DNA of 15,325 nt from DAOTZS01 sp034434335 (GTDB lineage Bacteria; Chloroflexota; Anaerolineae; CG2-30-64-16), in assembly GCA_034434335.1 (NCBI GenBank), contig DAOTZS010000020.1:1-15325 (forward strand), given 5' to 3'. The translations under genes and the position numbers were made by a program. The first letter of the stretch is position 1; each line of letters starts with the position of its first letter. Under the pieces are notes generated by a model. That model made no database searches. It had not been told where the DNA came from and worked only from the letters and a program-made list of their open reading frames with translations. This document shows positions 6,753 to 15,325 of the stretch, in pieces.

Positions 6753-8033
6753 ATGCCCCCTGAGCTCCCCAGACACCGTCCCTGGACCATGATGGTCTAC
6801 ATGGCGGGGGATAACGGCAAGGTTTTCGAGACCCAACACGGCAAGATCAAACTGATGGCCGAGATGACCGGTGTTGGCTATCGAGACCTGGCCGAGATGG
6901 CTGCGGTAGGCACAACCGATAATGTGGCCCTGACATGCCTGTTCGACACCCAGGCAGCTTCTTACTGGATCGAGGTGCGCCGCGGCAACGGGTTCGAGGA
7001 CAGCATCGTGCGCCCCCTGTCCGAGGTGAACACCGGCGACCCCGCCGTGTTACAGCGTTTCATCGTGGAGAGCGTGCGCGCCTATCCTGCCGACCATTAT
7101 GCTCTGGTGATCTGGAACCACGGCAGCGGCTGGCTGGATGTGGACATGTATGCCTCGGTACGCGCCTTTGCCGACACCCAGGCATCGCACAGCCCTATCT
7201 TCCGAAGCACCCCCAGACAACTGGCCGCAGGAGACATGACCCGGCCGATAGCCTTTGATGACTCCAGCAAAGATTTCCTGGACACGCGGGGCCTGCGCCA
7301 GGCCCTGGGAAACGCCGAGGCAGCCACCGGCGCGCGCCTGGACCTCATTGGCATGGATGCCTGCCTGATGGCCATGATCGAGGGCGCGCGCGAACTGGCC
7401 CCCTACGCGGATTACTTCGTGGCCTCCCAAGAGGTGGAGCCTATGGCCGGCTGGCCATACGGCCCCATTGTCACCGCATTAGATCGCGATCCCGGCCTGT
7501 CGCCGGCTGCCCTGGCCGAGACGATTGTCGAGGAGTTCGCGCGCAATTATGGCGGCCTCACGCGCGGGCCGGAGACGGTCACCCAGTCGGCGGTGGTGCT
7601 GGCGCACACGGCCACCACTGAGACGCTGTGCCGGGAGCTGGTGGACACTATCCTCAGTCAGGCCACCCCCTCCCTGCGCAGGTTGGTGCGGCGGGCACGG
7701 GATAGGACCCTGGTGTTTCAGGACAGGAACTACCGGGACCTGGGGGACTTCGCCAGCCGGCTCATGGATGAGCTGGAATGGGAGAACTACCCCGCGGTGT
7801 GGGCAGCGGCGGTGGCGCTGCGAGACCATCTGGAGGGCCGCGGTAATCAGGCTCCTGTGTTGAAGGTGGGCTACCTGCCGGCTTATGAGCGGGCAACCGG
7901 CCTGTCGGTGTATCTGCCGGCCTCCTTGCCGGCCAGGCAGCGAGAGCAAACTCTGGCTATCTACCGCCAATTGCTGTTCGCCCAACGAACCGGCTGGGAC
8001 CGGCTGGTAGATTGGCTGCTGGAGAGCGCCTGA
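6753..8033 (+). CDS. Clostripain-family (MEROPS C11, clan CD) cysteine peptidase
   Basis: The 426-residue protein carries the C11 landmarks. It opens WTMMVYMAGDN (11-21); the catalytic histidine is in VIWNHGSGW (His123) and the catalytic cysteine in MDACLMA (Cys204). SQEVEPMAGWPY (225-236) follows the active site, and GLSVYLP (383-389) is the late family motif. Clan-CD peptidases of this family usually cleave after Arg or Lys. A long loop between His123 and Cys204 (about 131-178) contains several arginines (151, 155, 164) and could hold an autoprocessing site, as in known C11 enzymes (inference). There is no signal peptide, so unlike clostripain it should be cytoplasmic. The ATG at 6753 has AGGAGG 5 nt upstream. 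It is the first gene of the plus-strand cluster, 37 nt before the CHAT gene. Confidence 0.9.
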   Translation: MPPELPRHRPWTMMVYMAGDNGKVFETQHGKIKLMAEMTGVGYRDLAEMAAVGTTDNVALTCLFDTQAASYWIEVRRGNGFEDSIVRPLSEVNTGDPAVLQRFIVESVRAYPADHYALVIWNHGSGWLDVDMYASVRAFADTQASHSPIFRSTPRQLAAGDMTRPIAFDDSSKDFLDTRGLRQALGNAEAATGARLDLIGMDACLMAMIEGARELAPYADYFVASQEVEPMAGWPYGPIVTALDRDPGLSPAALAETIVEEFARNYGGLTRGPETVTQSAVVLAHTATTETLCRELVDTILSQATPSLRRLVRRARDRTLVFQDRNYRDLGDFASRLMDELEWENYPAVWAAAVALRDHLEGRGNQAPVLKVGYLPAYERATGLSVYLPASLPARQREQTLAIYRQLLFAQRTGWDRLVDWLLESA

Positions 8034-8070
8034 GAGGGGTGGCGCAAGGTATAGCGAGGGAGGTGGGGTT

Positions 8071-10284
8071 ATGGCATTCCGCCGCGAACGCGTTGTGCAG
8101 ACATTGTGCGAGGCCATGGCGGCCCTGAGCACTGGCTGGGATAGCCTGGAACAGGCGCTGCAACAGCGGCTGGCTGCGCTGATCCGGGAGCATGGCCCGC
8201 GCATCGCCCAGGTTGATCCGCCCAATGTGGCAGACGCGGTTGACCGGCTGCTGCGGGAGCTCTGGGCCCTGCGCGATCGGCTGCCCCAGCCAGTCGTGCA
8301 GGCCCTGCAGGCTGGGCTGGAGCCGGAAGGCCGGCCGGCAGGCGTGCCTTTGCCAACGCAGATATCGGATGCCGAGCGCCACCAGGTGCTGGCCAGCCTG
8401 GTGCGGATTGTGGATTTCCGCGTGTTCAGCTACCCTGCGCGCCTGGCCGCTGAGCTGAGCGCGTACATCGCCGCACACCAGGATCGGCTGACAGATGAAG
8501 AGCGACAGCGCTGGCTGGAACTCGACAGGCGTTACCAGGACGGGGGAGATCCTACCACTTACCTGGAGGGGGTCGAAGCTCTGCTCGGCGGCATTGAGGC
8601 CGTACGTCGGCGCCTCGAGCGCGGAAAGGCCTGGAGGCCCGAGGTATATCGTGAGCTGGTGCCTCCGGTTAAGGCGGTTGGGCCAGGTGGTGCAGAGGCG
8701 CCCGCATCCGAGGCTACCGCGGCGGAGCTGCTCCGTTATGCCAATGTCCACTTCCCGGCTACTGTGCTGCTTACACAGCGTTCTGTACCCCTGATCGTGC
8801 ACATCGCGCAGCAGTATCACGAAGCTGGGGCGCGCATCGAAAGGGAATGGGCAGCCCTGCGCTTGCGGGTGGGGGACCTGGCCCTGGTGCTACACGCCGA
8901 GGGGTTTGAGGTCGTCAGGGGTATCGGCGGCCAGGCCGTGCAGGGCCAGCCTTCAGTGCGCCGCGTGCGCGTGGAAGCCGATCGCGATTGCGAGCCGGTG
9001 ATCTTTTTCCTGGACCCGCAGACACCCGGCCGCAAGAGGATCGGCATCGACGTGTACCAATTCGACCGCCACATTGCCATGTTGGCCTTTGAGACAGAGG
9101 TGGTGGACCAGGAGGCGCTCAGCTCATGGACGAATGTCAGCGTTGAGCCTGTGCCCATCATCTCGCCTGGGGAGGGTGCGCTGCCACCCGATCTGGAGCT
9201 ACGGGTCAGCCTGGGGGCTGATCGCCGGACCCTCTACTATACGCTTCACTCCCCAGGCAGCAGCGATTACAACTTCCAGCCCGTCGGTGTGCGCGAACTC
9301 CTGACCGACCCCTGGGCTTTCCTCCAGCCCACCCTCGACAGGCTCAGCACCCTGGCGCGGTGTCCGGCCGAGGCCCGCAGCCCTGCTGAGACCAGCCGCG
9401 CTCTCCAGGAGCTGGCCGACATCGGCGCCAACCTTTACCAAGACCTCTTCCCCGAGGCGCTGAAGCGGGAGTACCGCAAGCTGCGGGACAAATACCGTGG
9501 CAAGAGCCTGCTCATTACTTCTGATGAGCCATGGATACCTTGGGAGATGGTCAGGCCGGTTGAGTCCGACGAGAACGGCAACGTGCTCTACGATGACCCG
9601 CACCTGTGCGAGATGTTCCGGGTTTCGCGCTGGCTGGCCGGCCGCGGCGCGCCCGATCAGGTGCGCGTCAGGCAGGGGGCATGGGTGGCCCCGCCCGATA
9701 ATCTCCAGGCCGCCCGCCTGGAGCAGGAGTATTTCGCCCAACTGCACAGGCAACAGTGGGAGATCACCATGGTGGGGCCTCTCAGCACGGTGCCGGAGGT
9801 CGAAGAGCAATTCCAGGCCGGTGCAACCGAGCTCTTTCACTTCGCCTGCCACGGGAATTTCAACACGGAAGATCCGGATGAGTCAAAGTTGAGGCTGGGC
9901 AGCGATTATCTGCGCCCCAGCCAGATCACAGGCCTGAAACAGGCGGGGCTGCGCCGGGCCAGGCCGCTGGTGTTTCTCAACGCCTGCCACAGCGCAGAGC
10001 GCGGTTTCGCCCTCACCCGCATCGGCGGGTGGGCGCAACGATTCCTGGAGGCAGGCGCCAGCGCGTTTATAGGTTCGCTGTGGGAGGTCAACGATCGCCT
10101 GGCAGCCTGCTTCGCCCAGGAGTTCTATAACCGCCTGTGGGGCCTGGCCGGTCACCAGCCGCAACCCCTTGGCCAGGCATTCTACGAAGCACGCATGGCC
10201 GTCAAGCAGCTCGACCCCGCCAACCCAACCTGGCTGGCATATGTTCTATATGGAGACCCGCTGGGCAGAATACAGTTGGGATAG
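8071..10284 (+). CDS. CHAT-domain (caspase-like) protein with helical N-terminus and unassigned middle domain
   Basis: The 737-residue protein ends in a CHAT peptidase domain (about 450-737) of clan CD. The catalytic histidine is in FHFACHGNF (His594) and the cysteine in LVFLNACHSA (Cys639). ASAFIGSLWEVND (663-675) and WLAYVLYGDP (721-730) complete the pattern. IGANLYQDLFPEAL (451-464) and SDEPWIPWEMV (484-494) are typical of the CHAT leader. Residues 1-205 are helical and Leu/Arg-rich. Residues about 220-395 appear beta-rich (RYANVHFPATVLLTQRSVPL, then RRVRVEADRDCEPVIFFLDPQ) and match no domain I can name. There is no signal peptide or transmembrane segment, so it is cytoplasmic. CHAT proteins act as regulated proteases in defence and cell-death systems. 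GGGAGG lies 7 nt before the ATG, and 37 nt separate it from the C11 peptidase gene. Confidence 0.9.
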   Translation: MAFRRERVVQTLCEAMAALSTGWDSLEQALQQRLAALIREHGPRIAQVDPPNVADAVDRLLRELWALRDRLPQPVVQALQAGLEPEGRPAGVPLPTQISDAERHQVLASLVRIVDFRVFSYPARLAAELSAYIAAHQDRLTDEERQRWLELDRRYQDGGDPTTYLEGVEALLGGIEAVRRRLERGKAWRPEVYRELVPPVKAVGPGGAEAPASEATAAELLRYANVHFPATVLLTQRSVPLIVHIAQQYHEAGARIEREWAALRLRVGDLALVLHAEGFEVVRGIGGQAVQGQPSVRRVRVEADRDCEPVIFFLDPQTPGRKRIGIDVYQFDRHIAMLAFETEVVDQEALSSWTNVSVEPVPIISPGEGALPPDLELRVSLGADRRTLYYTLHSPGSSDYNFQPVGVRELLTDPWAFLQPTLDRLSTLARCPAEARSPAETSRALQELADIGANLYQDLFPEALKREYRKLRDKYRGKSLLITSDEPWIPWEMVRPVESDENGNVLYDDPHLCEMFRVSRWLAGRGAPDQVRVRQGAWVAPPDNLQAARLEQEYFAQLHRQQWEITMVGPLSTVPEVEEQFQAGATELFHFACHGNFNTEDPDESKLRLGSDYLRPSQITGLKQAGLRRARPLVFLNACHSAERGFALTRIGGWAQRFLEAGASAFIGSLWEVNDRLAACFAQEFYNRLWGLAGHQPQPLGQAFYEARMAVKQLDPANPTWLAYVLYGDPLGRIQLG

Positions 10285-10307
10285 CCGATCTACATAGTCA
10301 GTTATCC

Positions 10308-13043
<2,736 letters not shown>

Positions 13044-13070
13044 TAAACCTCGTGAACAGGAGACCCGTCT

Positions 13071-14342
13071 GTGAGAAAGGATTTGCCCGTCTATATCGCC
13101 GGAGACGCGCTTGAGGCGTTTCTGGCCTACTGCCGCAGCCATGACCTCCGCCATTTCGCGCTGATTGCCGACCATAACACCTACCAGGCCCTGGGAGCCA
13201 CAGTAGCAGAGGCACTGCGCGGCCGCGGGCAGGGTTGGGATGTGCTGACCATCCTGCTGGAGGGGGATGACATCATCGCTGACGCGCGCTATGTCTTCCA
13301 GGTGCTGCTGGCTCTCGACCGTGTCCCGCGCACCTATCTGGCAGTTGGCTCTGGCACGATCACCGACATCACCCGTTTTGTCAGCCATCGCACGGGAAGC
13401 CACTTTATCTCCCTGCCCACTGCGCCCTCTGTGGACGGGTTTACCTCCATCGGCGCGCCGATGGTGATAGATGGCGTGAAGACCACCATCAACTGCCATG
13501 GCCCGCGGGCGGTTTTTGCCCATCTGCCGACCCTCTGCGCGGCTCCCCGGCCCCTTATCGCCGCCGGCCTGGGGGACATGCTGGCCAAGTTCACCTCGGT
13601 GGCAGATTGGGAGCTGGGCCACCTGCTGGGGGACGAGACCTATGATGAGGGGATCGCAGCCAGGATGCGTGAAGCTGCCTGGGCCTGCGCGCGGCGGGCG
13701 GAAGCGATCGCCGCTGGCGCGGAGGAAGGCATCCGCGCCCTGATGGAGGGGCTCATCGAATCGGGCTTCTGCATGCTCGACTTCGGCGAGACACGGCCAG
13801 CTTCAGGTTACGAGCACCACATCTCGCATTTCTGGGAGATGAAACTGCTGCGCGAGGGCCGCAGGTCCATCCTTCACGGCGCCAAGGTCGGGATTGGGGT
13901 GCTGGTCAGCGCGGCGCGCTATGAGGCCGTGCGCCAGATGAGCCGTGCCGAGGCCCAGGAGAGGCTGGCGCAGGCCAACCTGCCGGGAGAAGCGGAAAAG
14001 CAGGGCATCCGCGGCGCCTATGGCCCCATTGCAGATCAGATTTTGGCAGCGCAGGCTCCCTTCTTCGAGATGTCGGCGGAAGCCTTCGCCTCTCTCAAGC
14101 AGCGGATCGTGGAGCGTTGGGATCAGGTCCAGCGGATTGCAGCCTCAGTACCGCAGGCCTCTGAGTTGGCTGAATGGCTGCGTAAGGCGGGGGGCCCCAC
14201 TAAGGGGCAGCAGGTTGGCCTGTCTGCTGAAGAGGTAGCCCTGGGCGTGGAGTATGCCCACTATTTCAAGCCCAGGATCACCGTCGGCAGGCTGGCTCAC
14301 TGGCTGGGTCTGGATAGGGAAGGGGCTGTAGCACAGGATTAG
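13071..14342 (+). CDS. Glycerol-1-phosphate dehydrogenase (AraM/EgsA family)
   Basis: The 423-residue protein belongs to the iron-containing alcohol dehydrogenase-like superfamily and is expected to reduce dihydroxyacetone phosphate to sn-glycerol-1-phosphate with NAD(P)H in the cytoplasm. It shows the nucleotide-binding GSGTITD (93-99) and the G1PDH signature PTAPSVDGFTS (116-126). Metal ligands are seen in AAGLGDMLAK (Asp169), SGYEHHISHFWEM (His249 or 250) and LHGAKVGIG (His269). In Archaea this enzyme sets the stereochemistry of membrane lipids; in Bacillus, AraM makes G1P for an ether lipid. Length is close to AraM (394) with a C-terminal extension. The start is GTG at 13071, with AGGAG 8 nt upstream, and it follows mutS by 27 nt. 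It is the last gene of the plus-strand cluster. No geranylgeranylglyceryl phosphate synthase is nearby. Confidence 0.9.
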   Translation: MRKDLPVYIAGDALEAFLAYCRSHDLRHFALIADHNTYQALGATVAEALRGRGQGWDVLTILLEGDDIIADARYVFQVLLALDRVPRTYLAVGSGTITDITRFVSHRTGSHFISLPTAPSVDGFTSIGAPMVIDGVKTTINCHGPRAVFAHLPTLCAAPRPLIAAGLGDMLAKFTSVADWELGHLLGDETYDEGIAARMREAAWACARRAEAIAAGAEEGIRALMEGLIESGFCMLDFGETRPASGYEHHISHFWEMKLLREGRRSILHGAKVGIGVLVSAARYEAVRQMSRAEAQERLAQANLPGEAEKQGIRGAYGPIADQILAAQAPFFEMSAEAFASLKQRIVERWDQVQRIAASVPQASELAEWLRKAGGPTKGQQVGLSAEEVALGVEYAHYFKPRITVGRLAHWLGLDREGAVAQD

Positions 14343-14384
14343 TCCACAGCAACCAGGCTGATGGAAAGCATACCCCCCGGAAAC

Positions 14385-14416
14385 GATGTAGGGCGAGATT
14401 AATCTCGCCCTACATC
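14385..14416. terminator. Perfect 32-bp palindrome downstream of the plus-strand cluster
   Basis: GATGTAGGGCGAGATT is followed at once by its exact reverse complement, AATCTCGCCCTACATC, giving two 16-bp arms with no spacer. It lies 43 nt after the G1PDH stop codon. The RNA would form a strong hairpin with a small AT loop, which could end transcription or protect the 3' end. There is no trailing T run, so it may instead be a dispersed palindromic repeat. Confidence 0.5.
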
Positions 14417-14515
14417 CTGATTAGCAGGTCAGAGGACTGCACCACAGAAGCAGGATCGAGACAAAAGAGGCGTAGCACGGCCGCCAGTTCCGCGTCCGGC
14501 CCAAGGCCCGGCTCG

Positions 14516-14532
14516 CCGCGACGTAGTCGCGG
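14516..14532. repeat. Small hairpin CCGCGAC-gta-GTCGCGG
   Basis: A 7-bp perfect stem with a 3-nt loop marks the start of the hairpin-rich stretch. Between the 32-bp palindrome and this point (14417-14515) I see nothing recognisable. Confidence 0.4.
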
Positions 14533-14542
14533 GCCATGTACC

Positions 14543-14570
14543 CCGTTGGCCGGCAAAGGCCGGCCAACGG
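14543..14570. repeat. 12-bp stem hairpin at the left boundary of the hairpin array
   Basis: CCGTTGGCCGGC, a 4-nt loop (AAAG) and GCCGGCCAACGG form a perfect 12-bp stem. It directly precedes the first unit of the array. The arm start CCGTTGGC recurs at 15318-15325, the very end of the window, which suggests it may also mark the other boundary. Confidence 0.55.
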
Positions 14571-14748
14571 TGCCGATTGAAAGTCGGCCTCCCCGGGCGC
14601 TCCGTATCAGGCGTCGGCCCCTCGGGCCAAGCCCTCGGGGCGAGGCCTGCGCCGACGCCACCCCCCGGTCGGCGCAGGCCCGTTGCGCCGATTGAAAATC
14701 GGCCTCCCTGGGCACTCCACGCCAGGCGTCGGCCTGCGCTGACGCCAT

Positions 14749-14898
14749 CCCCGGTCGGCGCAGGCCCAAGGGCGGTGAGTTCCAGGTGGGGCAGGCTTTC
14801 CAGCCTGCCCGGACAGGACAGCCTGGAAAGGCTGTCCTACGCCGACGCCACCCCCGGTCGGCGCAGGCCCGTTGCGCCGATTGGAAATCGGCCTCTCT
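14749..14898. repeat. Long module, copy 1 of a near-identical 150-bp duplication
   Basis: This copy matches 14940-15089 over 150 bp with one difference seen by eye (C14864 versus T15055). It holds hairpin GGCAGGCT-ttcc-AGCCTGCC (14790-14809) and hairpin GGACAGCCT-ggaa-AGGCTGTCC (14816-14837). An extra GCCGACGC arm follows, then the third copy of hairpin A. Confidence 0.8.
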
Positions 14899-14939
14899 TG
14901 GGCGCTGCGCGCCCAGCGTCGGCCTCCGCCGACGCCGCA

Positions 14940-15089
14940 CCCCGGTCGGCGCAGGCCCAAGGGCGGTGAGTTCCAGGTGGGGCAGGCTTTCCAGCCTGCC
15001 CGGACAGGACAGCCTGGAAAGGCTGTCCTACGCCGACGCCACCCCCGGTCGGCGTAGGCCCGTTGCGCCGATTGGAAATCGGCCTCTCT
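14940..15089. repeat. Long module, copy 2 of the 150-bp duplication
   Basis: Second copy, offset 191 bp from the first and including the fourth copy of hairpin A. The flanking hairpin B units have drifted more than this module, so the duplication looks recent or is kept uniform by recombination. Confidence 0.8.
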
Positions 15090-15325
15090 GGGCGCACCGC
15101 GCCCGGCGTCGGCCTGCGCCGACGCTCCCCCGGTCGGCGCAGGCCCATTGCGCCGATTGGAAATCGGCCTCTCCTGGGCGCTGTGCACCAGGCATCAGCC
15201 TGTGCTGACTCGGCCGGCCGGCGGAGGCCCATTGCGCCGATTGAAAATCGGCCTCTTTTGGGCGCTCCGCGCCAGGCGTCGGCCTCCGCCGACGCCACCC
15301 CGGTCGGCGCAGGCCGACCGTTGGC

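Larger units (their letters stand above)
14572..15325. repeat. Array of at least six degenerate hairpin units (period about 85 bp, or 190 bp with an extra module)
   Basis: Hairpin A, GCCGATT-GRA-AATCGGC (first copy AGTCGGC), occurs at 14572, 14687, 14876, 15067, 15152 and 15236. The spacings are 115, 189, 191, 85 and 84 bp. Each A copy is followed by a GGGCGC-type mini-stem and hairpin B, GCGTCGGC-CTNC-GCCGACGC, then CCGGTCGGCGCAGGCCC leading into the next unit. B copies lie at 14611, 14726, 14916, 15106, 15192 and 15276; the first has a 32-nt loop. The two long units carry an extra module of about 105 bp with two more hairpins. Reading frames across the array on both strands translate the repeat itself and show no protein family, so I treat it as non-coding. 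There are no unique spacers, so it is not a CRISPR array. It runs off the right edge. Confidence 0.75.

Noticed and set aside
5320..6792. Plus-strand frame of 490 codons across the yigZ gene and the intergenic region
   Set aside because: It crosses yigZ on the opposite strand, the palindromic element and the promoter of the C11 gene; its product has no recognisable domain.
14572..15252. CRISPR array
   Set aside because: The intervals between hairpin A copies are themselves repeated and vary from 84 to 191 bp; there are no unique spacers and no cas genes.
14410..15298. Several overlapping frames on both strands in the hairpin array
   Set aside because: Their products repeat the same short segments (for example RPISNRRNGPAPTGG) because the DNA repeats; there is no convincing start or ribosome-binding site and no protein family.
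14572..15325. Integron-type attC sites
   Set aside because: The GTTGCGC beside hairpin A recalls a core site, but there is no matching RYYYAAC partner, no cassette genes and no integrase.

Overview
The window is a high-GC stretch of a bacterial chromosome, most likely from a Chloroflexota (Anaerolineae/Caldilineae-like) organism. The pointers are indirect: Thr/Pro-rich (PTATP-type) linkers in secreted proteins, a lipoprotein with a CapA domain behind a Pro-rich linker, a large CHAT protein, a bacterial glycerol-1-phosphate dehydrogenase, and many GC-rich palindromic intergenic repeats. No rRNA, tRNA, transposase or CRISPR array was seen.

Layout. Bases 3-518 hold the 3' end of a plus-strand secreted or lipoprotein gene. 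From 6258 down to 765 runs a minus-strand cluster of four genes: yigZ-like (IMPACT family), a CapA-like lipoprotein, a dynamin-like GTPase and a UroD/MtaA-family methyltransferase. They are spaced by -35, +22 and +62 nt, so they are probably one transcription unit. The region 6259-6752 separates this cluster from a divergent plus-strand cluster. It carries a candidate promoter for each direction, a palindrome over the leftward -35 box and a 183-bp palindromic MITE-like element.

The plus-strand cluster (6753-14342) is a clostripain-family (C11) cysteine peptidase, a CHAT-domain (caspase-like) protein, mutS and a glycerol-1-phosphate dehydrogenase, with gaps of 37, 23 and 27 nt. It ends at a perfect 32-bp palindrome.

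From about 14500 to the right edge lies a non-coding array of at least six degenerate hairpin units. Its basic period is about 85 bp. Two of the units carry an extra ~105-bp module and lie within a near-identical 150-bp duplication. Substitutions that preserve base pairing in one hairpin suggest the folded structure matters.

How the genes work together. Most are housekeeping or accessory functions without an obvious shared pathway. The exception is the pair of adjacent, apparently cytoplasmic clan-CD cysteine peptidases (C11 and CHAT) behind one promoter. This is the best candidate here for an undescribed functional unit, perhaps a two-step protease cascade in stress or defence; that role is inference. 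The hairpin array and the repeat-derived insertion in MutS are the most interesting non-gene structures.
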